From the NCBI RefSeq assembly GCF_029919115.1, contig NZ_CP123990.1, forward strand, positions 3,410,001 through 3,474,000: DNA of 64,000 bases, written 5' to 3'. Made by a program: the position numbers and the translations under genes. This DNA is from Variovorax paradoxus (GTDB taxonomy: Bacteria; Pseudomonadota; Gammaproteobacteria; Burkholderiales; Burkholderiaceae_C). Positions 26,635 to 36,052 of the stretch are shown here, piece after piece. Under the pieces are notes generated by a model. That model was not told the DNA's origin. It made no database searches and worked only from the letters and a program-made list of their open reading frames with translations. Each line of letters starts with the position of its first letter. Position 1 is the first letter of the stretch.

Positions 26635-27584
26635 GCGTGCAGCACCTGGGACGCGCGCACTACGGCGGCCAGGCCATCAATGCCAGAGGCAATGCGTCCG
26701 CCACTGCCCTGAACGGCGCGGCGAAAATCCCGGTACTGGCGCGCCAGTGCATCGTCGTCGCCCTCCGTCGTACTGTCGGGCTTGCGCAAGTCCAGTACAT
26801 GTTGCCGGCCGCTGCTGCACACCTGCAGCCGGGCGGCGGGAAGAATGCTGCCGTAGCCGCTTTCCAGCTCCGCGACCAGGCCGCCAAGGCGCACGCGGGC
26901 ACGGACGCTGCGCGCGCCGATCTGCCGGCCGATCAAGTGCAACTGCGCATCGGCCGGAATGCCGCAGAGCCAGGCGAGCAGGTCCAGGTCGTGCACCATC
27001 AGGTCAAGCACACTGTCCACCGCGCTGGCCTCACGGCAGGAAAAACGGCGAAATCGCAAGAAGGGGTGGGTGCTGCCGCGGTGGAGGAGGGCAGCGCGGC
27101 GTATCCATGACAGCGAGGCTGCATCGAACGCGGCATTGAAGCGTTCGATGTGCCCTGTGCTCAGGACGACGCCGCACCGCTGCGCCGTTCGCAGCATCTG
27201 CGCTCCGTCCAGCCGGTCGATGCAGAGCGGCTTTTCGACCAGTACATGGCAACCGCGCCGCATGAGCGCCATTGCGACTTCCGCGTGCGTTCCGTCGTTT
27301 GTGGCTACCGTGGCCGACTCGATGCCGGGCGGCAAATCGTCGACGTTCGACAGCAGCGGCAGCGCAGCGAGATCGGCTGCGAGTCGGGCTGCAGGAGAGC
27401 GGTCCACCACGGCGCAAAGCTGGAAGCCCGGCAACCCGCCGAGCTTGCGCGCATGGGTGCTGCCGAAACGCCCCAGGCCGACGACCGCATGAGGCAGGTC
27501 GGCACCGACGAGCGCGGCCTCCGCGTCGGCTTCGCCGCCGCCGGAGATCACCTCTGCGCTGTCAACCGTTGCTTTGCAATTCAT
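26631..27584 (-). CDS. Gfo/Idh/MocA-family sugar oxidoreductase
   Basis: A 317-residue NAD(P)-dependent dehydrogenase. The Rossmann motif GLGRFGSTHARKL is near residue 35, the family mark EKPL follows at ~118, and the catalytic His region is probably DLMVHDLDLLAWL. It would oxidise a sugar hydroxyl to a ketone for the next-door aminotransferase. ATG at 27584 overlaps the sulfotransferase by 23 nt; a GTG at 27551 is an alternative. The N-terminus before the Rossmann fold is about 30 residues longer than usual, which fits a later start. Confidence 0.85.
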   Translation of the reverse strand: MNCKATVDSAEVISGGGEADAEAALVGADLPHAVVGLGRFGSTHARKLGGLPGFQLCAVVDRSPAARLAADLAALPLLSNVDDLPPGIESATVATNDGTHAEVAMALMRRGCHVLVEKPLCIDRLDGAQMLRTAQRCGVVLSTGHIERFNAAFDAASLSWIRRAALLHRGSTHPFLRFRRFSCREASAVDSVLDLMVHDLDLLAWLCGIPADAQLHLIGRQIGARSVRARVRLGGLVAELESGYGSILPAARLQVCSSGRQHVLDLRKPDSTTEGDDDALARQYRDFRRAVQGSGGRIASGIDGLAAVVRASQVLHA

Positions 27585-28455
27585 AGCCGAGCTGACACAG
27601 GAGGCCACCCGCAATGCGCTCGAAGCGACGCACTTCTTCGTCGCTCATCGACTCGCGCCAGGAGCCGATGCGTCCGGTCCCGGGTTGCTCCATCGTTCTG
27701 CGTTGCTGGTGAAGGCGCTGCGCATGGCTCACAACGAAACTGCCGTCGAGCGAGACGCGAGCCCGGTGTTCCTCAAGCCTGGCGGGGGCGCGTTCATGGT
27801 GGTTCAGCATCTGGCTCGACCAAGGAAGCTCCAGAAACTCGCACAGGCGGCGCAGCACTGGTTCCGGCCGCGACACAAGGTCTTCGTAGAGCACCTCGGT
27901 GTAGTGAGCGCAAGCGGAGCCTGCACTGCGAGCAGCTTCAACGCGGTCCATCCACGCGCGCGCCAGCACTTCGGGCTCGTGGCCCGGGGAGAACCACTGC
28001 TGGCGCCACGAAGCCGCCACGTCGCGGCCATCGCGAACGAGATGAACGAACCGGGCTTCCGGCAACAGCGCGGCAATGATTCCGATGTGAAACGAATAGT
28101 CCGGCGTCTTTTCGCCCCAGCGCGACTTGCCGAAGCGCTGTGCGTAGAGCCGGTAGAACGACCGCAGTCCGTCAGCCACTGTGAAGGGTTCGAGTGCGTG
28201 CACAGCTTCGGCGAGTGTTTCGCGCGGGAGGCCGAAGTCCTGCCAGTTGGGCGCGGCTGGCGGAAAGGCGGTAATCGTGTCCAAAAAGCGGGAGCGAAGA
28301 TCGTCACCCCGCCCATCGAGCGCCGCGACTGCGGCGACGAAGCTGGTTTCCGGCGGGATCGCCAGGTCTGGATGGGCATCGAGCATCAGCCGCAGCAGGG
28401 TCGTGCCCGAGCGCGGCGCGCCCACGATGACCGGCATCGGCGAGCGATTGCTCAT
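27562..28455 (-). CDS. PAPS-dependent sulfotransferase
   Basis: A 297-residue Sulfotransfer family enzyme. The 5'-phosphosulfate loop is IVGAPRSGTTLLRLML (residues ~8-22) and the 3'-phosphate motif is VHLVRDGRDVAASWRQQW. A catalytic acid/His is expected near PPETSFV. It moves sulfate from PAPS to a hydroxyl or amine of an acceptor, likely a carbohydrate or glycolipid. The start overlaps the APS kinase stop by 4 nt: donor synthesis and use are encoded together. The acceptor is unknown. Confidence 0.92.
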   Translation of the reverse strand: MSNRSPMPVIVGAPRSGTTLLRLMLDAHPDLAIPPETSFVAAVAALDGRGDDLRSRFLDTITAFPPAAPNWQDFGLPRETLAEAVHALEPFTVADGLRSFYRLYAQRFGKSRWGEKTPDYSFHIGIIAALLPEARFVHLVRDGRDVAASWRQQWFSPGHEPEVLARAWMDRVEAARSAGSACAHYTEVLYEDLVSRPEPVLRRLCEFLELPWSSQMLNHHERAPARLEEHRARVSLDGSFVVSHAQRLHQQRRTMEQPGTGRIGSWRESMSDEEVRRFERIAGGLLCQLGYELQSNG

Positions 28456-29003
28456 GGGGCTGTGCCCCCACACAGGGCAAGTAGTTTTGCCACGGCGAGC
28501 CCCAGGCCGATGCGCATGGGATCGATCGCCAGGCTTGGGCCCTCCGGTGCCTCGTAAGGCGCACTGACGCCGGTAAATTGGGCAAGCTCGCCCAGCCGGG
28601 CCTTGCGGTAGAGGCCCTTGACATCCGCCGCCTCGCAAACGTCCAGCGGGGTGCTGACGTGGATTTCGAAGAAGCGGCGGGCGCCGACGATGAGGCGCGC
28701 TTGCGCCCGGTCAACCCGCAGAGGAGATATCAGCGCCGCAACCACTAACAGGCCGGCATCGTTCATCAAGCGCGCAACCTCGGCAGTACGGCGAATGTTC
28801 TCGCTGCGCTCCGCCGGGCTGAAACCGAGGTCCCGGTTCAGCCCAAGGCGCAAGGCATCGCCGTCCAGCACGACGCAGCGGCGCCCGCTGTCCTCGAGCG
28901 TTTGCGCCAGCGCCTTTGCCAGGGTGGTCTTGCCGGCGCCGGACAGGCCAGTGAGCCACAGGGTGCAAGGCGCATCGGTGCGCATCGATGCTTCAGCGAC
29001 CAT
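28452..29003 (-). CDS. cysC: Adenylylsulfate (APS) kinase
   Basis: A 183-residue kinase making PAPS from APS and ATP. Motifs are complete: P-loop LTGLSGAGKTTLAK (residues ~17-30), DGDALRLGLNRDLGFSPAER, RSENIRR, LISPLR, and CEAADVKGLYRKAR in place of the usual CxxRDxKGLYxKAR. It is a stand-alone CysC, not fused to CysN. No ATP sulfurylase is present in this window, so APS must come from elsewhere. Start 29003 overlaps the PIG-L gene by 11 nt; a start at 28985 avoids the overlap. Confidence 0.92.
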   Translation of the reverse strand: MVAEASMRTDAPCTLWLTGLSGAGKTTLAKALAQTLEDSGRRCVVLDGDALRLGLNRDLGFSPAERSENIRRTAEVARLMNDAGLLVVAALISPLRVDRAQARLIVGARRFFEIHVSTPLDVCEAADVKGLYRKARLGELAQFTGVSAPYEAPEGPSLAIDPMRIGLGLAVAKLLALCGGTAP

Positions 29004-29769
29004 CACCGCGCAGCCGGTCGGCCACCGCCTGCAGGTGGGTGCCGCGAATGACGTGCTTGTAGACGCCGGCCGCAACGCGCTGTTCGCCTGCAATCTCGAA
29101 GAATGGCTTGGCAACGGGCGCGTCTGCCTCCTCGTAGCGCGTGGGCCGCGCGGCAAAGAGGCATTCCCTGCCATAGGCTTCTTCGCCGAACTCCGCAATG
29201 AAGCTGTCGAGTTCGCGCTGCAGCTGTCCGCCGAAGTGCTGCGCGTAGCCGCGCATGTCGGCCAGCTTGGCCCGCAGCTCCTGTGCATCGAGCTCGACCA
29301 CGAGATGGTTCTCGACCGAAAGCCGCGCCGGCGGGCTGGGATGGCCGACCGTGGAGTACCCGAAAGACAGTATCGGATGGCCGCGCGCCGTTGCGTGGCC
29401 GGCAACCTGATTCGCCAGCAGGCGACACAGGTCATGGGAAGGGTTGTAGTCCTCCGCTTCGTCCGCGACGATGCACTCGATGCCCTGCGAAATAACGTAC
29501 GCCGTGAGGCGCTCGACCCATTGCGCGAACATTCCGGCATCGCCGTCCAGCAGTGCCTGGTAGATCTCGGCATCGGCCACGGGCGATACCACCTGCGAGA
29601 TCCAGTTGGCGCCTGCCTGCGCCAGGTTGTCGGCCGTGGGAGCGAGCCGCGGCGCTTCGTTCGATCCGGCGCCGTTGGTGAGCACCACGACATCCGGGCG
29701 TTCGTTCCGAAGCCATTTCCAGAGCAGGAGCTCGTGGCCCGGATGCGCGGCGATCAACAGGTGTTTCAT
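28993..29769 (-). CDS. PIG-L/LmbE-like protein with altered metal motif
   Basis: A 258-residue protein beginning [24 protein letters not shown] deacetylases have AHPDDE here; this protein has AHPGHE, so the catalytic Asp is Gly and the metal-binding Asp is His. The fold region VVVLTNGAGSNEAP and DEAEDYNPSHDLCRLLANQV with a second His pair still fits PIG-L. The normal enzyme removes N-acetyl from GlcNAc-type sugars. With these changes it may be a different hydrolase, or inactive. Overlaps the glycosyltransferase by 4 nt and cysC by 11 nt. Confidence 0.7.
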   Translation of the reverse strand: MKHLLIAAHPGHELLLWKWLRNERPDVVVLTNGAGSNEAPRLAPTADNLAQAGANWISQVVSPVADAEIYQALLDGDAGMFAQWVERLTAYVISQGIECIVADEAEDYNPSHDLCRLLANQVAGHATARGHPILSFGYSTVGHPSPPARLSVENHLVVELDAQELRAKLADMRGYAQHFGGQLQRELDSFIAEFGEEAYGRECLFAARPTRYEEADAPVAKPFFEIAGEQRVAAGVYKHVIRGTHLQAVADRLRGDGR

Positions 29770-31250
29770 GGACGTTGAACTCTGGCCTGTATGAAGGTGG
29801 AAATCTTGCGCAGCGGAGCGGTGACCCGCCAGGACCGGCTCGCATAAATCTCGCGGAGCCGCGCGTCCATGCCCGCGGCGGTTTCGATCGCATGCCGCTC
29901 GGCTTCGGCCAGGCGTGAACCGGCTTCGTCCAGCCGTGCGCTGAGCACGGCCTGCGCACTCGATGCCGCAGCCATTGCGGATTCCGCATCCCGCTTTTGT
30001 GCGGCCAGTTCGGCTTCGGCGGCCTGCAACCGCGGGGCCAGGGCCGCCGCATGCTCCGACTGCCGCCGAGCATCGGCGCGCAAGACCTCGGCCTGGGCTT
30101 GATGCGCGCGCTGCTGGTCGTTGGATGTCTGCTGCAGCCACGCGACGTGCTGATGCAACGATGCAAGGCCGATGTGCGCGCTGGTGGTGCTTCCGCGCCG
30201 GATCCAGTCGTCCATGTAGCGCGCCATCTCGCGTGCACGCCGCTCGGCGGGCACTGCAATGACTGCCCGGCCGTCCGTCATGCGCCGGATGCACGCCTCG
30301 AGGGCGGACAGCGTCGCGTCCAGGCCTCCATTCGCACGCATCCATGACGCGGCCTGCGCTGCATCCTGCGCGTCGAATTTATCGAGCTCGGCCATCACGT
30401 TCTGCCGCGTGATCGGCCGCGTCATCAGCGCCCGGCCAAAGTTCCAGCGCCGCGCATGCGCTACCGTGGCGGCCAACACCATTTCGCCCATGCCAGAGCT
30501 GGGGTCGAGCACCACCACGGCGTTGCCCGTGACCAGCGCCTCGGTGGCACAGCGTCCCTTGCCGAACACGATGTCGTAGCGGCCGAGCGCGCCGGCCGGG
30601 TCGGGCAGGTGGTTGCCGGTGCCGCTGCCGATCACATCCAGCGCGAGGCCGCGGTCCGCGCATGCGGCGCGAATTTCCTCTAGTTGGGCATCGTGCGACG
30701 CATAGTTGCTGAAGACCAGCGCCGTGCGGGCCGCGGCGGGCAACGTCGCACGCGGCAGGAAGCGTGAAAGATCGATTCCGTTCTGGATCAGTTCGATCTG
30801 CTCGCGCTCGATGCCGAACTCGTGCTCCAGCCGCTCGGCGCAGTTTTCGTCGACTGCGATATGCCGCACCACCTGCGAAAACTGCGGGGGGCGGCCGTGC
30901 TCCGCGCTACGGTCGTGGCAGATCGTGAGAACGGGGACGTCATGAAAATGGAGCAGGGCCCGCACCGTCTCGTGATGGGTGTTGCCGATGATCACATCCG
31001 GCCGCGCCGCCATGTCGGCCACATCGGTGATGCATGCGATCGACGCGTGGCGCAGTTCGTCGGCCATGTCGCCGAAGGCCGTTGCAAAAATGGTGACGGC
31101 ATGCCCGCGCCGCCGCAGCCACAGTGCGAGATCCCGGGTGAACATCTCCGCGCCCGTGCGGTGCACGAGGTAGCACATCGCAATCAGGATGCGCTGTGGC
31201 CGCCCCGTCGTGGAAGCGCCTGCTTCCCCTTCGGATGCGGACGCGTTCAA
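29766..31250 (-). CDS. Glycosyltransferase with C-terminal coiled coil
   Basis: A 494-residue soluble protein. Residues ~18-300 form a GT-B type glycosyltransferase: [21 protein letters not shown] at the N-domain, [20 protein letters not shown], then the nucleotide-sugar region [20 protein letters not shown]. Residues ~370-470 are a long Ala/Glu/Arg coiled coil. The end [16 protein letters not shown] is a short motif also found at the C-termini of polysaccharide glycosyltransferases, maybe for membrane or partner binding. It overlaps lipA by 4 nt. Sugar and acceptor are unknown. Confidence 0.85.
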   Translation of the reverse strand: MNASASEGEAGASTTGRPQRILIAMCYLVHRTGAEMFTRDLALWLRRRGHAVTIFATAFGDMADELRHASIACITDVADMAARPDVIIGNTHHETVRALLHFHDVPVLTICHDRSAEHGRPPQFSQVVRHIAVDENCAERLEHEFGIEREQIELIQNGIDLSRFLPRATLPAAARTALVFSNYASHDAQLEEIRAACADRGLALDVIGSGTGNHLPDPAGALGRYDIVFGKGRCATEALVTGNAVVVLDPSSGMGEMVLAATVAHARRWNFGRALMTRPITRQNVMAELDKFDAQDAAQAASWMRANGGLDATLSALEACIRRMTDGRAVIAVPAERRAREMARYMDDWIRRGSTTSAHIGLASLHQHVAWLQQTSNDQQRAHQAQAEVLRADARRQSEHAAALAPRLQAAEAELAAQKRDAESAMAAASSAQAVLSARLDEAGSRLAEAERHAIETAAGMDARLREIYASRSWRVTAPLRKISTFIQARVQRP

Positions 31251-32245
31251 TCGCCGAGCGGCGTGCCCGCCAGAACGTGCCCTGCCTGCTGGTCCGCGTG
31301 ATAGCTGGACCGCACCATCGCGCCCACTGCCGCGTGGCTGAAGCCCATCTTGTAGGCCTCTTCCTCGAACATCTTGAAGGTGTCCGGGTGCACATAGCGG
31401 CGAACCGGCAGGTGCGAGCCCGACGGCGACAGGTACTGGCCGATGGTCAGCATGTCGATGTCGTGGGCGCGCATGTCGCGCATCACCTGCAGGATCTCTT
31501 CGTCGGTTTCGCCCAGGCCCACCATGATGCCGCTCTTGGTCGGCACGTCGGGGTGCAGCGCCTTGAACTTCTTGAGCAGGTTCAGGCTGAACTGGTAGTC
31601 GCTGCCGGGGCGCGCTTCTTTATAAAGACGGGGTGCGGTCTCGAGGTTGTGGTTCATCACGTCCGGCGGCGCGGCCTTCAGGATCTCGAGCGCGCGGTCG
31701 TCGCGGCCGCGGAAGTCGGGCACCAGGATCTCGATCTGCGTCATCGGCGAGAGCTCGCGGATGTTCTTGATGCAGTCGACGAAATGCTGGCTGCCGCCGT
31801 CACGCAGGTCGTCCCGGTCGACGCTGGTGATCACCACGTACTTCAGGCGCAGCTTGGCAATGGTCTTGGCCAGGTTGAGCGGCTCGTCCTTGTCGAGCGG
31901 ATCGGGCCGGCCATGGCCCACGTCGCAGAACGGGCAGCGGCGCGTGCACTTGTCGCCCATGATCATGAAGGTGGCTGTGCCGTTGCCGAAGCACTCGCCG
32001 ATGTTCGGGCACGAAGCCTCTTCACAGACCGTGTGCAGGTTGCTTTCGCGCAGGATCTGCTTGATTTCGTAGAAGCGGGTGGTGGGGCTGCCGGCCTTCA
32101 CGCGAATCCACTCGGGCTTCTTGAGCACTTCGCCCTGAACCACCTTGACGGGGATGCGCGAGAGCTTGGCCGCGGCCTTCTGCTTGGCCAGCGGGTTGTA
32201 GTTTTCGGCGCTTTGCGCGTCGCGGACGACTTCGGTGGTGCTCAT
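31247..32245 (-). CDS. lipA: Lipoyl synthase
   Basis: LipA is a radical-SAM enzyme inserting two sulfurs into octanoyl-protein to make lipoyl groups. The 332 residues have the auxiliary cluster cysteines [12 protein letters not shown] (Cys74, 79, 85) and the radical-SAM cysteines CTRRCPFC (Cys100, 104, 107), plus the C-terminal SSYHADQQA with the conserved Ser. It follows lipB with a 7-nt gap. Its stop overlaps the first gene of the glycan cassette by 4 nt. Confidence 0.97.
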   Translation of the reverse strand: MSTTEVVRDAQSAENYNPLAKQKAAAKLSRIPVKVVQGEVLKKPEWIRVKAGSPTTRFYEIKQILRESNLHTVCEEASCPNIGECFGNGTATFMIMGDKCTRRCPFCDVGHGRPDPLDKDEPLNLAKTIAKLRLKYVVITSVDRDDLRDGGSQHFVDCIKNIRELSPMTQIEILVPDFRGRDDRALEILKAAPPDVMNHNLETAPRLYKEARPGSDYQFSLNLLKKFKALHPDVPTKSGIMVGLGETDEEILQVMRDMRAHDIDMLTIGQYLSPSGSHLPVRRYVHPDTFKMFEEEAYKMGFSHAAVGAMVRSSYHADQQAGHVLAGTPLGD

Positions 32246-32252
32246 TGGATTG

Positions 32253-32954
32253 CTAGGGCGCCAGGTAGGTGGTGAGCTTCTGGCTCAGGACCCGGGCAGC
32301 GTCTTCCCATGTGGTTTGAATGCCGATTGTAGAAAGATCGACCGTTTGCAGCCCCGCATATCCGCAAGGGTTGATCCGCGAGAAGGGTTCCAGGTCCATT
32401 TCAACGTTGAGCGCCACCCCGTGGTAGGTGGCATGGCGGCTCACCTTGATGCCCAGCGCTGCGATCTTGCCCAGGCCCCGAAACGGGTTGGCCGCTGGCA
32501 GCGGGCCGGTCAGTGCGGCATGTGAAAACGGGTCGTCCAGCCGCACGTAGATGCCCGGCGCGCCTGCCACGCGGTGCCCCGTCACGCCGAAGTGCGCCAG
32601 CGTGCGCAGCACCGATTCCTCGATGCGGTAGACGTATTCCTTCACGTAGTAGCCGGCGCGGCGCAGGTCGATGAGCGGATAGCCCACCACTTGGCCGGGG
32701 CCGTGGAAGGTGACCTGCCCGCCTCGGTCGGTCTGCACCACCGGAATGTCGCCGGGGTTCAGGATGTGGTCCTGCTTGCCCGCAATGCCTTGCGTGAACA
32801 CGGGTGCGTGCTCGCACATCCATAGCGCGTCGGCCGTTTCAGCCTCGCGCTCGAGCGTGAACCGCTTCATTGCCTCGAAGGTCTCGGCATAGCCGACGCG
32901 GCCCAGCCATCGCGGGGCAATTGCGGTGGCCGGTGCGTGTTCTGCGACCGTCAT
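32253..32954 (-). CDS. lipB: Octanoyl-[acyl-carrier-protein]:protein N-octanoyltransferase
   Basis: LipB moves octanoyl from ACP to lipoyl-domain lysines, the first lipoate step. The 233-residue product has the signature [20 protein letters not shown] (residues ~90-109), the lysine in [10 protein letters not shown] and the catalytic Cys in INPCGYAG, the Cys/Lys pair of the family. It lies 13 nt after the DUF493 gene in the standard lipoate order. Confidence 0.96.
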   Translation of the reverse strand: MTVAEHAPATAIAPRWLGRVGYAETFEAMKRFTLEREAETADALWMCEHAPVFTQGIAGKQDHILNPGDIPVVQTDRGGQVTFHGPGQVVGYPLIDLRRAGYYVKEYVYRIEESVLRTLAHFGVTGHRVAGAPGIYVRLDDPFSHAALTGPLPAANPFRGLGKIAALGIKVSRHATYHGVALNVEMDLEPFSRINPCGYAGLQTVDLSTIGIQTTWEDAARVLSQKLTTYLAP

Positions 32955-32967
32955 CAGTGCCTTGGTG

Positions 32968-33276
32968 TCAGAGGACGACCTTGACCGACGGATGCGTCGA
33001 CAGCGCGCGATACAGGTCGTCGAGCTGCTCGCGGCTGGTGGCGGTCACGGTGATCGTCACGCCCAGGTAGTTACCCGCCTTGCTGTCGCGCAGCTCGACC
33101 GTGGTGGCGTCGAAGGTCGGGTCGAAGCGTTCCGCAATCTGCGTGATGGCATGCACGAAGCCGTCCGCCTTGACGCCCATGACCTTGATCGGGAACTGCG
33201 AGGGGTATTCGATCAGCGATTCCTTGCGCGGATCGGGAATCGGAGTGCTCGTGTCGGTGGTGCTGCTGCTGGTCAT
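32968..33276 (-). CDS. DUF493 (YbeD-like) protein
   Basis: A 102-residue protein with the DUF493 core [20 protein letters not shown] and ending [20 protein letters not shown] with the conserved KVVL end. E. coli YbeD is 87 residues and sits next to lipB too; the fold is ACT-like and its role is not established. Overlaps dat by 4 nt, in the order dat-DUF493-lipB-lipA seen in many betaproteobacteria. Confidence 0.92.
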   Translation of the reverse strand: MTSSSTTDTSTPIPDPRKESLIEYPSQFPIKVMGVKADGFVHAITQIAERFDPTFDATTVELRDSKAGNYLGVTITVTATSREQLDDLYRALSTHPSVKVVL

Positions 33277-34178
33277 GCGGGGGTCACTCCTTGTTTCTGT
33301 GGCTTCTCTGCGTTGCGCTGCTTGGCCTCTTGGTAAGCCGCGTACAAGGCCTGATAGATGGGGCCGGGTCGGCCGTTCCCAATGGCCTGGCCGTCGAGCG
33401 TCACCACCGGCAGCACTTCCTTGCTGGCCGACGAGAGCAGCAACTCATCCGCGCCGAACACTTCGTCGCGCGAAACGCGGCGCAGGGCAAACGGAATGCC
33501 GCGCTCGGCGCACAGGCGCTCCAGCAGGCCGTAGCGGATGCCGGTCAGCACCAGGTTGTCCTTGGGCGGACCGATGAGTTGGCCGTCCTTGACGATCCAC
33601 ACGTTGCTGGAGGAGGCTTCGCTCAGCCATTCGCCCCTGAACATGACGGTTTCGGCCGCGCCGGCTTCCACGCTGATCTGCCGCGCCAGCACGGCACCCA
33701 GAAGGCTGGTGCTCTTGATGTGCGCCTTCTCCCAGCGGAAGTCGGCCGCGGTCACGCAGGCCACGCCCTTGGCGCGCACGGCATCGGCCACCGGCGGCAG
33801 CGGATTCACCATCACGAACACCGTCGGGCGCACGCCCTTGGTCATGGCATGATCGCGCGGCGCCACGCCACGGGTAATCTGAAAGTACACGGCTTGGGGC
33901 GCATCGCCGCCTGGTTCGGCCAGCCGCATCACGATGCCGCGCCATTGGGCAAGCGTGAGCGGATTCGCAATCTGCAGCTCGGCCAGCGAACGATCGAGCC
34001 GCGCCATGTGTTCTTCGAAGCAAAAGGGCTGGCCGCCGTAGACGGGGACGACTTCATAGATGCCGTCGCCGAAAATGAAGCCACGGTCGAGCACGCTGAT
34101 CTTTGCGTCCTTGAGGGCGGTGTACTCGCCGTCGAGGTAGCAGAGCGTGGAGGGGAGAGCGGCAGTAAGAGGGTGCAT
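33273..34178 (-). CDS. D-alanine/branched-chain aminotransferase class IV (dat-like)
   Basis: A 301-residue PLP enzyme of class IV. The start of the domain is LCYLDGEYTALKDAKISVLDRGFIFGDGIYEV; the PLP lysine is in RWEKAHIKSTSLLGAVL; the phosphate-binding EASSSNVWIV and VLTGIRYGLLERL follow. The IKSTSLL form is typical of D-amino acid aminotransferase. It interconverts D-alanine/2-oxo acids with D-glutamate. It begins the overlapping chain and shares a ~156-bp divergent control region with atpI. Confidence 0.9.
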   Translation of the reverse strand: MHPLTAALPSTLCYLDGEYTALKDAKISVLDRGFIFGDGIYEVVPVYGGQPFCFEEHMARLDRSLAELQIANPLTLAQWRGIVMRLAEPGGDAPQAVYFQITRGVAPRDHAMTKGVRPTVFVMVNPLPPVADAVRAKGVACVTAADFRWEKAHIKSTSLLGAVLARQISVEAGAAETVMFRGEWLSEASSSNVWIVKDGQLIGPPKDNLVLTGIRYGLLERLCAERGIPFALRRVSRDEVFGADELLLSSASKEVLPVVTLDGQAIGNGRPGPIYQALYAAYQEAKQRNAEKPQKQGVTPA

Positions 34179-34334
34179 GCGGGAATTATGGTTGTGCGCG
34201 CCCGGTCGGGCTCCGGTCAGCCAAGGAGGCCTCGTTTTGCAAACGTGACAGATCGGGTGGTCGGGCAGGCTGGGTTTCTACTTATAATCAATGGCTTTGT
34301 TAAATTCACGGCTGACAACGCGAGCGGCATTCCA
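34179..34334. promoter_or_regulatory. Divergent dat / atp operon control region
   Basis: A perfect -10 box TATAAT lies at 34283-34288 directed toward atpI, in a locally AT-rich patch (CTTATAATCAATGGC). No good -35 exists at the usual distance, so an activator or an alternative arrangement is possible. The region also drives dat on the other strand; no box was assigned there. Confidence 0.55.
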
Positions 34335-34808
34335 ATGACAACCAGCGCTCCTGTCTCCGAGATCGATGCTGAAGTCTCCGACTTCAAGCCGCTGACCGCC
34401 GAAGAGGCCCAGCGGCTTCGCGAGAAAAATCCCGAAATGTCGCCCTGGTGGGTGATTGGGGCCCAGGTGGCCATGGGATTGCTTGTGGCCGGAGTGGCAT
34501 GGATGTGGACTCGGCGGCCAAGTGCCGCGGTGTCGGCTTTTTACGGAGCCATGGCGGTAGCCATTCCGGCGGCATTGTTCGTCCGGGGTGTGCGGCGGGC
34601 ACGGGGTGCCGTGTCGCAATCTGCTGTCATGCTGCAGTTTTTTGTGTGGGAGTTGATCAAGATCGCGTTGACCGTTGCCTTGCTGGCGGCGGCACCGTGG
34701 CTGATCGAGGGCATCAGTTGGCTGGCCTTGTTGGCCGGCGTGGTGGTCGCCATGAAAATGTACTGGGTGGCCCTGCTGGTGCGGCCCGGATTGTTGAACC
34801 GGATTTGA
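34335..34808 (+). CDS. atpI: ATP synthase subunit I
   Basis: AtpI is a small membrane protein that helps assemble the c-ring. The 157-residue product has four hydrophobic segments (~42-60, 68-84, ~103-120, ~124-145) after a charged N-terminus. It begins the ATP synthase operon. The ATG at 34335 lies ~47 nt after the -10 box; the long open frame upstream is antisense to dat and not coding. The sequence itself is poorly conserved; identity rests on position and topology. Confidence 0.85.
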   Translation: MTTSAPVSEIDAEVSDFKPLTAEEAQRLREKNPEMSPWWVIGAQVAMGLLVAGVAWMWTRRPSAAVSAFYGAMAVAIPAALFVRGVRRARGAVSQSAVMLQFFVWELIKIALTVALLAAAPWLIEGISWLALLAGVVVAMKMYWVALLVRPGLLNRI

Positions 34809-34832
34809 CTGTTTAAAAAGAGACGCTGAAAG

Positions 34833-35711
34833 ATGGCCGCCGAAGGACACGCCCCGACCGCGAGTGAATACATCGTTCACCACCTCCAGCACTGGCAAGT
34901 TGACTGGAGCCTCAATCCCGTGGTCCAGAAGGCCATCGTCGACTTCAATGTCATCAACCTCGACTCGGTGCTCTATGCGCTGGTCGTCGGTGTCCTGGGC
35001 TGCTTCGTGCTGTGGCTGGCTGCACGCAAGGCCACGCCGGGCGTACCGGGCCGGTTTCAGGCTGCGGTCGAAATGCTCGTCGAAATGGTCGACAACCAGG
35101 CCAAGTCGAACATCCACAATGCAAAAAGCCGCAAGTTCATTGCGCCGCTGGCACTCACCGTGTTCGTCTGGATCTTCCTCTTGAACGCCATGGACATGCT
35201 GCCGGTCGACCTGCTGCCCTCGCTCTGGGCCAAGGTCTTCGAGGCAGCCGGACACGATCCGCACCATGCCTACATGCGCGTCGTGCCCACGGCCGACCTG
35301 TCCACCACGCTGGGCCTGTCCACCTCGGTGCTGCTGCTGTGCCTGTTCTACAGCGTCAAGATCAAGGGCCTGGGCGGCTGGGGCCATGAGCTCATCACGG
35401 CGCCTTTCGGTGCGCACCCCGTGCTCTGGCCGATCAACCTGCTGATGCAGGTCATCGAATACCTGGCAAAGACTGTTTCGCACGGCATGCGGTTGTTCGG
35501 CAACATGTATGCGGGTGAACTCGTTTTCATGCTGATCGCGCTCATGGGTGGTGCGATGGCGGCCTCGTTCTCGGGAGTGATGCTGCCCATCGGGCACATC
35601 ATTGCCGGTACCGTCTGGGCGATCTTCCACATCCTGGTGATCACGCTTCAGGCATTCATTTTCATGATGCTGACCTTGATCTATCTTGGCCAGGCTCATG
35701 AAGCGCATTGA
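34833..35711 (+). CDS. atpB: ATP synthase subunit a
   Basis: Subunit a forms the two half-channels for protons against the c-ring. The 292 residues have the critical Arg in KTVSHGMRLFGNMYAGELVFM and the ending VITLQAFIFMMLTLIYLGQAHE. There are 5-6 membrane helices. It starts 24 nt after atpI. Confidence 0.97.
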   Translation: MAAEGHAPTASEYIVHHLQHWQVDWSLNPVVQKAIVDFNVINLDSVLYALVVGVLGCFVLWLAARKATPGVPGRFQAAVEMLVEMVDNQAKSNIHNAKSRKFIAPLALTVFVWIFLLNAMDMLPVDLLPSLWAKVFEAAGHDPHHAYMRVVPTADLSTTLGLSTSVLLLCLFYSVKIKGLGGWGHELITAPFGAHPVLWPINLLMQVIEYLAKTVSHGMRLFGNMYAGELVFMLIALMGGAMAASFSGVMLPIGHIIAGTVWAIFHILVITLQAFIFMMLTLIYLGQAHEAH

Positions 35712-35751
35712 GTTTTCTTTTTTCTTTTCGTTTGCTTTCAATCTGTATTAA

Positions 35752-36018
<267 letters not shown>

Positions 36019-36052
36019 TTTCCGTTCAACGCCACTCCAGAAAGGTGTTGCC

